64,000 nt of DNA, from NCBI GenBank assembly GCA_022827275.1, contig JAJDTG010000010.1, positions 86,968 to 150,967 on the forward strand. The letters run 5' to 3'. The translations under genes and the position numbers were made by a program. Source of the DNA: Candidatus Dadabacteria bacterium. Lineage in GTDB: Bacteria; Desulfobacterota_D; UBA1144; Nemesobacterales; Nemesobacteraceae. This document shows positions 27,875-37,429 of the stretch, in pieces; position 1 is the stretch's first letter; each line of letters begins with the position of its first letter. The notes under the pieces were generated by a model. It worked only from the letters and a program-made list of their open reading frames with translations, was not told the DNA's origin and did not search any database.

Positions 27875-29002
27875 TTACGCCGAAAAATCTTCCATCATCT
27901 TGATGAAGTCTCTGAAAAGATAGGAAGAATCATGCGGCCCCGGCGAGGCTTCAGGATGATACTGGACACAGGAGAGGGGATAGTCCTTGTGTTTCAGTCC
28001 CTCGACGGTCTGATCGTTCAGATTTACGTGGGAGACGGCGACATTGCTTTTAAGCGAATCGGGATCCACGGCAAAGCCGTGATTCTGCGAAGTTATCTCC
28101 ACCTTTCCGGTCGCAAGATTCTTAACCGGCTGGTTTCCTCCGCGATGCCCGAATTTTAGCTTGAAGGTTTTTCCTCCGAGCGCGAGACCCAGTATCTGGT
28201 GTCCCAGGCAGATCCCGAAAATAGGTTTTTTCCCGATAAGTTTTCTTACATTCTTCGAAGCGTATTTAACCGCGGCCGGATCCCCGGGTCCGTTTGAGAG
28301 AAAAATCCCGTCGGGATCGAAATCCAGTATGTCCTTAGAGTCCGTTTTCGACGGAAAAACCGTCGTTTCACATCCAAGATCGTGAAGCTCCCTGAGTATG
28401 TTTCTCTTTATTCCGAAGTCGTAGACGGCGACTTTGAATTTTCTGGAGTGTTCAGAGTTTTTATCTTTGTTGTGGCGCCACTTTCCCGTTCCCTCGTCCC
28501 ATGCGTAAGGCTGCGCGCAGCTTACCTCCGTTACCAGGTCGCGTCCAACTATTCCCGGCGAGGAGTTGACTTTCTCAGCCAGAGCCTCGGGGCTTGTCTC
28601 CACAGTTGAGATAATCCCCTTTATCGCTCCACCGATTCGTATGATCCTCGTAAGTTCCCTGGTGTCGATTCCCTGTATGCCGGGTATTCCATGTCTTGAA
28701 AGAAAACTGTCGAGGCTCTCTTTTGATCTCCAGTTGCTCGGATGATCCCAGTATTCCTTTACGACGAAACCGCTTAGGTGAGGTTTTTCTGATTCAAAAT
28801 CCTCGGGGTTGATTCCGTAGTTGCCTATTTCGGGGTAGGTCATTACGATGATCTGACCGTTATAGGAAGGATCCGTGAGTATTTCCTGGTAACCCGTTAA
28901 GGACGTGTTGAAGACGACTTCCCCAGTCACTTCTCCTTGGGCTCCGAAGCTTGTGCCTTCGAATACTTTTCCGCCTTCGAGTACGAGATATGCTTTTTTC
29001 AT
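27875..29002 (-). CDS. carA: Carbamoyl-phosphate synthase small subunit
   Basis: Glutaminase subunit that feeds ammonia to CarB for pyrimidine and arginine synthesis. The 375-residue protein starts AYLVLEGGKVFEG and has DPSYNGQIIVMTYPEIGNYG. The class I glutamine amidotransferase triad is GICLGHQ with the nucleophilic cysteine and QYHPEASPGP with histidine and glutamate. carB is not adjacent, which is unusual since carAB is normally an operon. Confidence 0.95.
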   Translation of the reverse strand: MKKAYLVLEGGKVFEGTSFGAQGEVTGEVVFNTSLTGYQEILTDPSYNGQIIVMTYPEIGNYGINPEDFESEKPHLSGFVVKEYWDHPSNWRSKESLDSFLSRHGIPGIQGIDTRELTRIIRIGGAIKGIISTVETSPEALAEKVNSSPGIVGRDLVTEVSCAQPYAWDEGTGKWRHNKDKNSEHSRKFKVAVYDFGIKRNILRELHDLGCETTVFPSKTDSKDILDFDPDGIFLSNGPGDPAAVKYASKNVRKLIGKKPIFGICLGHQILGLALGGKTFKLKFGHRGGNQPVKNLATGKVEITSQNHGFAVDPDSLKSNVAVSHVNLNDQTVEGLKHKDYPLSCVQYHPEASPGPHDSSYLFRDFIKMMEDFSA

Positions 29003-29202
29003 TGTTCAGGGGGTTAAAATATATACGCCTGTGGTAATGTCAAATGTTCCTTTGCCGTGTGGATTAACGCTACGGGTCGCAAAATGCTCTCGGCGGGAAC
29101 CCGGCTTATTTCAATTAGCGAATTCTGTTGTATTATTTCTGGTCTTAAGGAGCGATTATATCCAGAAGCCTGCCACTGTTGATGTAGCGCGAAAACACCG
29201 AT

Positions 29203-30993
29203 ATGAACTGGGACCTTACTTCTTATTTCCCCGAATTTCAGGGAGCTGAATATAAGGAATTCAAAGAGAATCTCTCGGGAGACATAAAAAGTCTCGATGG
29301 GAAGGCTTCGGCTTCTGAACCTCTTTGCGGGGAAAATCTTGCGTTCTGGAAAGATGTTTTTCTGGAAACCGAGAGACTCATAAGCCAATATTCCCATATC
29401 CGTTCCTACGTGGGATGTCTAAGCGCTTCGGATTCCAACAGAGAGGATTATCTGCGCGAAGAAGCGGCGATTTCCCTTCTTGGCTCTGATCTCGAAAAAC
29501 TTGAGGTTCAGCTGCAAAGAGCTCTTCGGGATGTAGACGAAGAACTGCTTTCCGAGTTCGTCTCTTCTCCGGATATAGAGTCGGCTTCCTATTACGTGAG
29601 GCGCGTTTGGCGAAATTCCCGGTTCACCATGTCCGCTCCAAAGGAAATTCTGGCCTCGGAGCTGGGAGTTGACGGGATAAGTGCCTGGGGACGGATCTAC
29701 GATACCGTATCTTCCAAGATGACGTTTGAGATGGTTTACCCCGACGGGACGAAAAAAAGGCTTCCAATGTCCCAGAGAAGGTCGCTCATGGAAAGTCCCC
29801 ACAGAGAGATAAGAAAAGCTGCTTTCTCCGGGGGCAATGAGGCCTGGGAGGATTTTGAAGATGTGGCCGCCGGTGCCATAAACGCCATATCGGGAACCAG
29901 GCACACGCTCTACAGACACAGGGAAATCGATCATTTCCTCGATGTAGCGCTCTTTGACGCCGCTGTCTCGAGACAGACTTTGGATTCCATGATGGAGGCG
30001 ATACGGGAAACTGTCGAACTTCCAAGGAGCATCCTCAGGCTCAAGGCCGAGACGCTGGGACTCGATGGGGTGTCGTGGTACGATCTGGGAGCTCCCATGG
30101 ATCTTGGGAAAACCGGCGGGGTTGACTGGAGCGGCGCGAAATCCATGGTTTCCGATTCCTTCTCGGCTGCCTATTTGCGCCTCGGCGGTTTTTTTGACCA
30201 TATGTGCCGAAGCGAGTGGATAGACTGGGAGATAAGGGAAGGAAAAAGACCCGGGGGGTTCTGCACCGGTTCTCTTCTCACAGGGGAGTCAAGGATATTC
30301 ATGACTTATAATGGCGGGGTAGGTGACATACTCACCCTCGCTCACGAGGCGGGCCACGCCTTTCATTCTCACGTGATGAGGGAACTTCGTCCCTATGCGC
30401 AGTTCTACCCCATGACGCTTGCCGAAACCGCCTCGACTTTCGGGGAAATGCTGCTTGCCGAGGGACTGCTGCGAGACCCCTCAACGAGCGTTGAGGACAA
30501 AGTGCTTGTGAGGGACGCGGAAGTAAACCACGGGGCCATATATCTTCTGGATATCCCTGTCAGGTACGAGTTCGAAAAGAAGCTCTACGAACGGCGTGCC
30601 GGAGGGGAACTGACAGTGAGTGAGCTGAAGGAACTTATGACCGAGACACAGAAAGAGGTTTTCGGAGATGTGCTTTTGGAATGCGACCCGTTTTTCTGGG
30701 CTTCAAAGCTTCATTTTTACATAACAGGCGTCAGTTTCTATAATTTCCCCTACACTTTCGGTTATCTGCTGAGCAGGGCGCTTTTCGAGAAATTCAGGCG
30801 GCATGGTAAGGAATTTATTCCGGTTTACGAAGAGTTTCTCTCCCTCACTGGTTCAGACGATGCGGAAGGGGCGGTGAAAAGATCCATCGGGGACGATATA
30901 ACGAGCAAAGATTTCTGGAAAGAGGCGGTTCTTACCCTCTCTCGCCCGCTTGAGGAACTCAAAGAGCTCCTGCCCTCGGTTGCTGCTACATAA
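29203..30993 (+). CDS. pepF: M3-family oligoendopeptidase F
   Basis: Cytoplasmic zinc metallopeptidase that trims oligopeptides. The 596-residue protein has the active-site motif LAHEAGHAFHSH (HEXXH), followed by LAETASTFGEML with the third zinc-ligand glutamate. FHSHVMRELRPYAQFYPM and FYNFPYTFGYLLSRALF are also family segments. The length is that of PepF-type enzymes. It converges with ctaB, the two ends overlapping by 8 bp. Confidence 0.92.
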   Translation: MNWDLTSYFPEFQGAEYKEFKENLSGDIKSLDGKASASEPLCGENLAFWKDVFLETERLISQYSHIRSYVGCLSASDSNREDYLREEAAISLLGSDLEKLEVQLQRALRDVDEELLSEFVSSPDIESASYYVRRVWRNSRFTMSAPKEILASELGVDGISAWGRIYDTVSSKMTFEMVYPDGTKKRLPMSQRRSLMESPHREIRKAAFSGGNEAWEDFEDVAAGAINAISGTRHTLYRHREIDHFLDVALFDAAVSRQTLDSMMEAIRETVELPRSILRLKAETLGLDGVSWYDLGAPMDLGKTGGVDWSGAKSMVSDSFSAAYLRLGGFFDHMCRSEWIDWEIREGKRPGGFCTGSLLTGESRIFMTYNGGVGDILTLAHEAGHAFHSHVMRELRPYAQFYPMTLAETASTFGEMLLAEGLLRDPSTSVEDKVLVRDAEVNHGAIYLLDIPVRYEFEKKLYERRAGGELTVSELKELMTETQKEVFGDVLLECDPFFWASKLHFYITGVSFYNFPYTFGYLLSRALFEKFRRHGKEFIPVYEEFLSLTGSDDAEGAVKRSIGDDITSKDFWKEAVLTLSRPLEELKELLPSVAAT

Positions 30994-31906
30994 GGTTCCC
31001 GATAACCCTTTCCACTGGGGAGAGCGATTTAACCAGTATGTCAACCACTATGCCGAGCATTATGAGAAGCATGTAGATGATTGAAGCCGAAAAGGCCTTT
31101 CCGTAGCCACGGTTGGCGAAAACGCTTCTTACCACCAGGTAGTTAAAGTATATTCCGGATACCGCGGCGAAGGCCGCGAAATAGACGGTGTTTGTTCCCG
31201 TGAGCCAGAGTATGAAAGTCAGGGGTATCAGGGAGAGGGAGTAGATAAGTATCAGCATGTTGGTGTACTTCGTGCCCAAGGCGACCGGAAGAACGTTTAT
31301 CCCGGCTTTTTCATAATCCTTTCTGTATTTCTGCGCAAGCACCCAGAAGTGGGGAGGCTGCCAGAGCATCATGAATATGAATACTATCATCGCGTCAAGC
31401 TGCAGGACGGGTTTTATGGCGGTGTAGCCTATAAGCACTGGAAGTGCGCCCGGTATTCCCCCGAGCACGGTACCGAAAGGGGAAGTTCTTTTAAGGAAAA
31501 GGGTGTAAATAAGCGTGTAGCTTAGAATCGCGAGGAGAATAAGAGCCGCGTTTACATAATTGAAGTAAGAAAGCGAGATGAAGAGAGCCACGACCATCAT
31601 GAGTATCGAGATTACCCACGCGTTTCGGTCTCCGAGAACTCTCAGGGCTTCCACCCTTTTGTTAAGGCGGCTCATCTGCCTGTCGATTTTCTTGTCGAGC
31701 AGGTTGTTCAGAATTGCCGCTCCTCCGGCGCTAAGAAGAAGGGAGGCAACGCATAGAAAGATCGTCTGTGCGGAGGGGAGGGCCCGGCTGGCCACCACCA
31801 TTCCCGCAAGACCCGTAAACGCCACGCTCATTATTATTCCGGGCTTGGAGAGAATAACTGCGGAAACCGCCATGGTTCCCACGGATTTTTTCTGCGCTTC
31901 GCTCAT
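30986..31906 (-). CDS. ctaB: Protoheme IX farnesyltransferase (heme O synthase)
   Basis: Inner-membrane prenyltransferase that adds a farnesyl chain to heme B to give heme O. The 306-residue protein has about nine helices and the first aspartate-rich motif as NNLLDKKIDRQMSRL (N-x3-D-x3-D). MLWQPPHFWVLAQKYRKDYEKAGINVLP is the second signature. It is the last gene of the cytochrome oxidase operon, beginning 2 bp after ctaA. Confidence 0.96.
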   Translation of the reverse strand: MSEAQKKSVGTMAVSAVILSKPGIIMSVAFTGLAGMVVASRALPSAQTIFLCVASLLLSAGGAAILNNLLDKKIDRQMSRLNKRVEALRVLGDRNAWVISILMMVVALFISLSYFNYVNAALILLAILSYTLIYTLFLKRTSPFGTVLGGIPGALPVLIGYTAIKPVLQLDAMIVFIFMMLWQPPHFWVLAQKYRKDYEKAGINVLPVALGTKYTNMLILIYSLSLIPLTFILWLTGTNTVYFAAFAAVSGIYFNYLVVRSVFANRGYGKAFSASIIYMLLIMLGIVVDILVKSLSPVERVIGNLM

Positions 31907-31908
31907 TG

Positions 31909-32778
31909 CTAAAAAGTTCTTTCGGTGACAGTGTCTTTACTTATATACCCGAACCAGGTGAGAAGGCAGAGGGAAAGTATCAGAAGACCGATTGCGAGAT
32001 GAACGGCAGTGACGTAAAAGACAAGTTTTGAGGTTACGACCACAATTCCAAGTCCGATCTGAAGGAAAAGCAGGGCGACAGCCCTAGACATGTTTTTTCG
32101 GGCTTCCTTGAGCCTTTCGGATTTTCTGGAGAGAATCAGGACGAAGATAAATACCACCGTGAGCAGGTAAGCGACCGCTCTGTGCGTAAAGTGTGCCAGC
32201 ACCTTGCCCGAGAGCTCGGGCGGGATCCAGTAGCCTAGACACGTGGGAAAATCAGGGCATGCAAGCCCTGCTCCAAGATGCCTTACGTAAGCTCCCAGAG
32301 AAGCCTGGATGAACACGAGCAGAAAAAGCGCGAAAAAAAGTCCTGCCGGGCCCGAAAAACGGAAACCGGGCTTTCTAATGACGCCGTCGAAATACACCAT
32401 ATAAAGGGTAATTGAAAAGATTATGATGGCGTTTGTGAAATGAATCGTAGTCAGGTCCACGGGGAGTTTAGTGAGAACCACGATTCCTCCAAGCACTATC
32501 TGAAACAAAAGAAGCAGAACCACGAGCAGCGGAAGTATCCTGTAATTCTTTCTGTACGTGCGAAATCTTCTGTAACAGAGGATGAAAAGCACTATGGACG
32601 TTATGCCGCCTATTACGCGGTGGGAGAATTCGACGTATATATCCCACCTGAAAGGCGGGATCACTTCCCCGTGGCAAAGCGGCCAGTCGGGGCATGCAAG
32701 TCCGGCCTTGAGTCCCGATACCGCGTTTCCCCATATAAGAAGTATGAACAGAAGCCCTAGAGCAGTTTTTGCAAGCAT
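31909..32778 (-). CDS. ctaA: Heme A synthase (CtaA/COX15)
   Basis: Eight-helix membrane enzyme that oxidises heme O to heme A for the aa3-type centre. The 289-residue protein shows the paired cysteine loops ACPDWPLCHG and ACPDFPTCLG and the conserved histidines in EFSHRVIGG, VRHLGAG and HFTHRAVAYLL. It precedes ctaB in the operon. Confidence 0.93.
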   Translation of the reverse strand: MLAKTALGLLFILLIWGNAVSGLKAGLACPDWPLCHGEVIPPFRWDIYVEFSHRVIGGITSIVLFILCYRRFRTYRKNYRILPLLVVLLLLFQIVLGGIVVLTKLPVDLTTIHFTNAIIIFSITLYMVYFDGVIRKPGFRFSGPAGLFFALFLLVFIQASLGAYVRHLGAGLACPDFPTCLGYWIPPELSGKVLAHFTHRAVAYLLTVVFIFVLILSRKSERLKEARKNMSRAVALLFLQIGLGIVVVTSKLVFYVTAVHLAIGLLILSLCLLTWFGYISKDTVTERTF

Positions 32779-32794
32779 GCCTGTTTTTGTACGG

Positions 32795-33103
32795 CTACTT
32801 TATTACCGGCACCCTTGTGAAGGTTTCCATCATGGTGAAACCGATGAGAAGGAAAAGCAGGAAAAGAGGATATAGGGCGTATATCCACGTGAGCTTGTCT
32901 TCAAACTTAAGATGCATGAAATAAAGGGCGACGATCGATGCTTTTATCGATGCTATTAGCATTGCTACGACGATATTGAAGTCGCCGAAATCGAATTTCG
33001 CTACATAAACCGTAACTGCCGTCAGGACGAACAGCGCAAGACATACGGCGGTGTATACCCGAAGACCGGTATGATGTTCCTCTGTGTGGTCGTGTGTGCT
33101 CAT
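32795..33103 (-). CDS. Cytochrome c oxidase subunit IV, prokaryotic type
   Basis: A 102-residue protein with three membrane helices. The signature of prokaryotic COX4-type subunits is seen in ASIKASIVALYFMHLKFEDK. The N-terminus is His-rich (STHDHTEEHHTG). It lies between ctaE and ctaA, the usual place for ctaF/coxD, and helps assemble the oxidase. Confidence 0.87.
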   Translation of the reverse strand: MSTHDHTEEHHTGLRVYTAVCLALFVLTAVTVYVAKFDFGDFNIVVAMLIASIKASIVALYFMHLKFEDKLTWIYALYPLFLLFLLIGFTMMETFTRVPVIK

Positions 33104-33116
33104 TTTCTTTCTCCGT

Positions 33117-33734
33117 TTACCCGATTAGATACAATAGCGGGAACAAATATATCCAGATCAGGTCAACCAAATGCCAGTAAAGCCCTCCGACCTCAACCGG
33201 GGTGTACCTGTTTCCTTCTTTGAATCTTCCCTGCTTGGCCATTATTATCAGGGCGAAAATTATGCCCATTCCCACAAACACGTGGAGCATGTGAAGTCCG
33301 GTCATCATGAAGTAAAGGGCGAAGAATATGTTCGTTTCAGGAAATATATGATGATGGAACTTGGCGCTGTACTCAAAGTACTTGTTTACCCCGAAAGCCG
33401 CTCCGCATATGAAAGTTACGGAAAGCAGTATCATCAGCCATTTCCTGTTTCTTTTCTGCGAGGCCGACACCGCGAGAGCCATAGTGAAACTGCTGAATAT
33501 GAGCACTATGGTGTTTATGGCGCCCAGAGTCACGTCCAGCTTCTTGTGCGATTCATAGAAAAGATCCGGGTACTTGGCCCTGAAAAGCGCGTACGCCGCG
33601 AAGAGTCCCCCGAAAAGAAGAATTTCCGTTCCGAGGAAAAGCCACATCCCGAATTTTGCCGCGTTGTGCGTTACGGTTTCTCCGAGCCCGTGTCCGTGCG
33701 CGTGGCTTTCGGCGTGTTCTGCTGTGCTGCTCAT
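33117..33734 (-). CDS. ctaE: Cytochrome c oxidase subunit III
   Basis: A 205-residue inner-membrane subunit of about five helices, the short form usual in caa3-type oxidases. Family segments are GMWLFLGTEILLFGGLFAAY, GLHMLHVFVGMGI and VGGLYWHLVDLIWIYLFPLLYL. The N-terminus is histidine-rich. It follows ctaD by 21 bp. Confidence 0.94.
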   Translation of the reverse strand: MSSTAEHAESHAHGHGLGETVTHNAAKFGMWLFLGTEILLFGGLFAAYALFRAKYPDLFYESHKKLDVTLGAINTIVLIFSSFTMALAVSASQKRNRKWLMILLSVTFICGAAFGVNKYFEYSAKFHHHIFPETNIFFALYFMMTGLHMLHVFVGMGIIFALIIMAKQGRFKEGNRYTPVEVGGLYWHLVDLIWIYLFPLLYLIG

Positions 33735-33755
33735 TTTTTTACGTTAGCCTCCGAT

Positions 33756-35360
33756 CTATTTTTTCCCGTAAGCGTAAGTCCAGTCAGTTACAGTCGGTAT
33801 TTCGTCAAAATTCTCATGTGGGGGCGGAGAAGGAACCTGCCACTCAAGAGAGAGGGATCCGTAGGGATTTGACGATTCAGGCCGACCTTCTTTCCACAGC
33901 GGTATAAGCAGGTTCACGGTCATTATTAAAATCCCGAGCCCGAGTATCCATGATCCGTAGGTCGAAAGGACATGATAGGATATGTACTCTTCGGGATAGG
34001 TCGCATACCTTCTGGGCATCCCCTGGAAACCCATGAAAAACTGCGGGAAGAACGTTACATTGAATCCTACAAAAATCAGGAACCATGAGATTTTTGCGAT
34101 CAGTTCATTGAATACTTTCCCGAACCACTTCTGATACCAGAAGTGAAGGGCCCCGAAAAATCCCATCACGGTTCCGCCTATCATGACATAGTGCATGTGA
34201 GCTACTATGAAGTACGTGTCGTGCAGATGCACGTCAACGGCCAAGGCTCCCAGATAAACACCGGTCAGCCCTCCGACCGTGAAGAGCACTATGAATGACA
34301 GCGCGTATAACATGGATGAGTGAAAATCTATTGACCCCTTGTACAGAGTAGCGGTCCAGTTAAACACTTTTATGGCCGTCGGGATGGCGACAAGCATGGT
34401 CAGAAATGAGAATATTGCCGCTGCCGTTTCCGATATGCCGCTTACGAACATGTGGTGCAGCCAGACGAAGAAGCTTATTATCGCAATTGCGAAGCTTGAA
34501 TACGCGATTGCCTTGTATCCGAAGATGGGTTTTCTCGCAAAGACGGGGATTATCTCTGAAATAATCCCGAAAGCGGGAATAACCATTATGTAAACGGCGG
34601 GATGGGAGTAGAACCAGAAGAAGTTCTGAAAGAGTATTGGATCCCCTCCCTTGGCCGGATCAAAAAAGCCTATGTCAAACGCTCTCTCCGCTATAAGCAG
34701 AAGAAGCGTGATTCCCACAACCGGCGTTGCGAGCAACTGCAGTATGGCGGTCGCGTAGGACGCCCATATGAAAAGCGGCAGCCTTGACCACGTCATTCCG
34801 GGCGCACGAAGCTTGTGGATGGTCACTATGAAGTTCATTCCGGTGAGAATCGATGAGAACCCGAGGACGAAGACTCCCAAGGTTATCATTATTACCTTGG
34901 TGCCCGTCTGAATGCTGTAGGGAGTGTAGAACGTCCAACCCGTGTCAGCCGGCTGCGCAAGCGCGGAAAGCAATATTGCCGTTCCGATAAGATATATCCA
35001 GAAGCTCAGCAGGTTTATTCTGGGAAACGCCACATCCCTGGCCCCGATCATAAGCGGTATCAGGAAATTGCCGAAACTCGCCGCGATTCCCGGGACGATG
35101 AAGAAGAAAACCATCAGGGAACCGTGGAGCGTGAACGCTACATTGTACTCCGTTGCGGTTCTGAAGAAGTCAAGCTCGGGAGTCATAAGCTCGTACCTCA
35201 TTCCCAGAGCCGTCAGACCGGCGATCATGAAGAAAAACGAGATCGTAACGAGATAAAGGATCCCGATGCGTTTGTGATCCGTCGTCAAAATCCACGACTT
35301 TAAACCTTTCTGGGCTAAATACGGTATGTGCTCGGTTTGCGTCATGACTCCGTTTGCCAT
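33756..35360 (-). CDS. ctaD: Cytochrome c oxidase subunit I, A2-type
   Basis: Catalytic subunit of a proton-pumping heme-copper oxidase, 534 residues with 12 helices. The heme and CuB ligands lie in FTLHGSLMVF, YSHPAVYIMVIPAFG, WLHHMFVSG and HDTYFIVAHMHYVM. Helix VI reads YSHPAVY instead of GHPEVY. The D-channel glutamate is therefore missing and the adjacent Tyr-Ser pair is present, which is the mark of the A2 subgroup. ATG 35360 has AAGGAG 7 nt upstream. Its partner subunit II carries a cytochrome c domain, so the enzyme is caa3. Confidence 0.97.
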   Translation of the reverse strand: MANGVMTQTEHIPYLAQKGLKSWILTTDHKRIGILYLVTISFFFMIAGLTALGMRYELMTPELDFFRTATEYNVAFTLHGSLMVFFFIVPGIAASFGNFLIPLMIGARDVAFPRINLLSFWIYLIGTAILLSALAQPADTGWTFYTPYSIQTGTKVIMITLGVFVLGFSSILTGMNFIVTIHKLRAPGMTWSRLPLFIWASYATAILQLLATPVVGITLLLLIAERAFDIGFFDPAKGGDPILFQNFFWFYSHPAVYIMVIPAFGIISEIIPVFARKPIFGYKAIAYSSFAIAIISFFVWLHHMFVSGISETAAAIFSFLTMLVAIPTAIKVFNWTATLYKGSIDFHSSMLYALSFIVLFTVGGLTGVYLGALAVDVHLHDTYFIVAHMHYVMIGGTVMGFFGALHFWYQKWFGKVFNELIAKISWFLIFVGFNVTFFPQFFMGFQGMPRRYATYPEEYISYHVLSTYGSWILGLGILIMTVNLLIPLWKEGRPESSNPYGSLSLEWQVPSPPPHENFDEIPTVTDWTYAYGKK

Positions 35361-35379
35361 CTTTTTCTCCTTGGTATTG

Positions 35380-36327
35380 CTACTTCAACGTTTTTATATA
35401 CTCGATAAGAGCGGTTACTTCATCCTCAGACAGTATACCTTTGAACGAAGGCATCGTTGGCGGGTAGCCCGCCACCATTTTTGCCTGGGGTTCATAAATT
35501 GATTCTCTGAGATAGTTCTCGTCCACAAGGACTGAGGAACCATCTGCAAGACTCTCCGTTTTCCCGTAAAGGTTTTTGAAAGTCGGCCCTATGACTTCCT
35601 TGCCGTCTACGCTGTGGCATGCTAGGCACCCCCTCTGGGAATGCAGCTCTTTTCCTCTCTCCGCCGGGGATACGCTGATTGCCGCCAAGGAGGCTCCGTC
35701 TTCAAGTTCGTCTCCTTTCTCCCATCTCGCGAATGCCTCCGGACTCAGGACGTTTACTTTGGCAAGCATTTGCGAGTGCCCGGAACCGCAGTATTCCGCG
35801 CACAGAAGATCAAAAGTTCCGACCTTGGTCGGAGTGAACCAGAGCTGCTGGTAGCTGCCTGGGAGAATATCCTGTTTTACCCGGAACTGCGGAACGAAGA
35901 AGCTGTGAATAACGTCATCCGATCTCATTATTAATCTTACGGGCTTGTTCTGCTGTACAAAGAGCTCATTCAGCGACTTCTTCCCGGTGAAATACTCAAA
36001 TTCCCAAAGCCACTGCTTTGCCACGACGTTAACTTCGATTGCTTCTGCAGGCGGATTACGAAGTTCCTTGAAAGCTATCCATCCCCACGCGAAGATGACC
36101 ATGAGCAGTATGGTCGGGATTATCGTCCAGATGGTTTCAATGACCGAGTTGTGAGTTATGTAGGCGGTTTCCTGGTCCTCGCTTTTCCTTCTGTACTTGA
36201 TTGAGAAGCCTACGAGTACAGCCGAAATCAGGACGAAGAAGAATACTGATACGATTGTTACGAAAAGGGTTATGTTATCAACGCTTGCTGCGAGATTTGA
36301 AGCCGATTCCGGTATCCAGGTGGACAT
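35380..36327 (-). CDS. ctaC: Cytochrome c oxidase subunit II with fused cytochrome c
   Basis: A 315-residue subunit with two N-terminal membrane helices, a cupredoxin domain and a C-terminal cytochrome c domain. The CuA site is HSFFVPQFRVKQD and CAEYCGSGHSQM. The heme c motif is CLACH near residue 240, with the distal methionine in PTMPSFKGILSEDE. Electrons pass from heme c to CuA to the subunit I hemes. It is the first structural gene after sco. Confidence 0.96.
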   Translation of the reverse strand: MSTWIPESASNLAASVDNITLFVTIVSVFFFVLISAVLVGFSIKYRRKSEDQETAYITHNSVIETIWTIIPTILLMVIFAWGWIAFKELRNPPAEAIEVNVVAKQWLWEFEYFTGKKSLNELFVQQNKPVRLIMRSDDVIHSFFVPQFRVKQDILPGSYQQLWFTPTKVGTFDLLCAEYCGSGHSQMLAKVNVLSPEAFARWEKGDELEDGASLAAISVSPAERGKELHSQRGCLACHSVDGKEVIGPTFKNLYGKTESLADGSSVLVDENYLRESIYEPQAKMVAGYPPTMPSFKGILSEDEVTALIEYIKTLK

Positions 36328-36352
36328 TTATGATTTACAACCTCCGCAATAA

Positions 36353-37252
36353 TTAATGGGTTTTTCTTTCTCTTCTCCACATCAGGCAGAGAAACGCTAC
36401 GAGAACCGTAAGGGTTACCACTCCTCCCGCCTTGACGACGTTAAGAGCGGCAAGCGCATATCTTTTCCCCACAGGGTCAAACTGATAACAGAACATAAGC
36501 ACTTTATTAAGCAGTTCCGAGGAACCTATCTTTCCCTCAGAAGCCTCTATTAGAGATAATCTGAAGTTGCGCGGGTCATACTGAACTCCGTAGAGGTATC
36601 GCGAGATTGTCCCATCCGGCGTGAGTATGATTATTCCCGAAGGATGAGCGAATTCTTCACCATCCTTTTTGAAACGGAATCCCACTGAATCGGTAAGCCT
36701 AAGTATGTTTTCCGCCGTTGCCGTTAGAAAGTACCAGTTTTCGGCTTCCTCAGTTCCGCCTGCAAGCGCTTTTTTGTATCTTGCGGCCTTCTCGCCGATA
36801 GCATCAAGGGATTCCTCCGGGTCAAAGCTTACGGTCACCACTGTGTAGTCCTTGCCTGGCCTGAAGGAGTCTAGCTGGTTTATGACTTCCAGAACTCCGT
36901 CTGTCCCAAGAAGGCAGAGCCTTGGGCATGTGAAGTAGGCAAGACTCAGGACCACCGGTTTGTTCTGCCCGAAAAAAGAGGAGATCCTCACAGTTTCTCC
37001 GCTTTCTCCGCGAAATTCAGTGTCAAGATCTATGGAGGACGCAAGTTTCTCGTCAAAACCTATTTCTTGTACGTCGTTTACGTTCGAAAGTGCCTGGGCG
37101 TCTGATGTGAAGAGAGCCGGAATCGTGCTTAAGATATACATGACACTGAGAAAAATGAAGAACCTCCACATGAAAGGAGCCGTTTTCTGGCTGTTTTTAA
37201 AATGAAAAATGTTTTTTAGGGCTAAAGAGAAAAGAGTTTTTTCCCTTTCCAC
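36353..37252 (-). CDS. SCO1/SenC-type copper chaperone
   Basis: A 299-residue membrane-anchored protein with a thioredoxin fold that delivers copper to CuA of the oxidase. It has an N-terminal membrane segment, YFTCPRLCLLG with the CxxxC copper site, VSFDPEESL, and the distal histidine in EFAHPSGI. A second hydrophobic segment lies at the C-terminus (VVTLTVLVAFLCLMWRRERK). The start is GTG; a later ATG before the membrane segment is possible. It is the first gene of the operon. Confidence 0.9.
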   Translation of the reverse strand: MEREKTLFSLALKNIFHFKNSQKTAPFMWRFFIFLSVMYILSTIPALFTSDAQALSNVNDVQEIGFDEKLASSIDLDTEFRGESGETVRISSFFGQNKPVVLSLAYFTCPRLCLLGTDGVLEVINQLDSFRPGKDYTVVTVSFDPEESLDAIGEKAARYKKALAGGTEEAENWYFLTATAENILRLTDSVGFRFKKDGEEFAHPSGIIILTPDGTISRYLYGVQYDPRNFRLSLIEASEGKIGSSELLNKVLMFCYQFDPVGKRYALAALNVVKAGGVVTLTVLVAFLCLMWRRERKTH

Positions 37253-37340
37253 TCTCTCAAATCGGCGTAGATTGTATCTGATGTTAATTCTCTGTCAAGA
37301 ATTCGTTTTTTTACGCTTATTCGGATTTTCGGGCTCTGCT

Positions 37341-37348
37341 TATTTTTT
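37341..37348 (+). repeat. Left 8-bp target site duplication
   Basis: TATTTTTT immediately outside the left terminal repeat. The identical 8-mer lies immediately outside the right terminal repeat at 40307-40314. Eight base pairs is the duplication length typical of the IS1595 family. Confidence 0.85.
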
Positions 37349-37373
37349 GGGAATTATGTATTTGACTTGACAA
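37349..37373 (+). repeat. Left terminal inverted repeat
   Basis: 25 bp beginning GGGAATTATG and ending TTGACAA; it matches the reverse complement of 40282-40306 without mismatch. It includes a TTGACA (37367-37372) that, with TATAAC at 37388-37393, may serve as a weak promoter for the transposase, although the spacer is only 15 bp. Confidence 0.92.
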
Positions 37374-37429
37374 ACCTTTATTCCCCATATAACCTATTAT
37401 GCAAAACAAGGAGGCAAGACGGATAGGAA

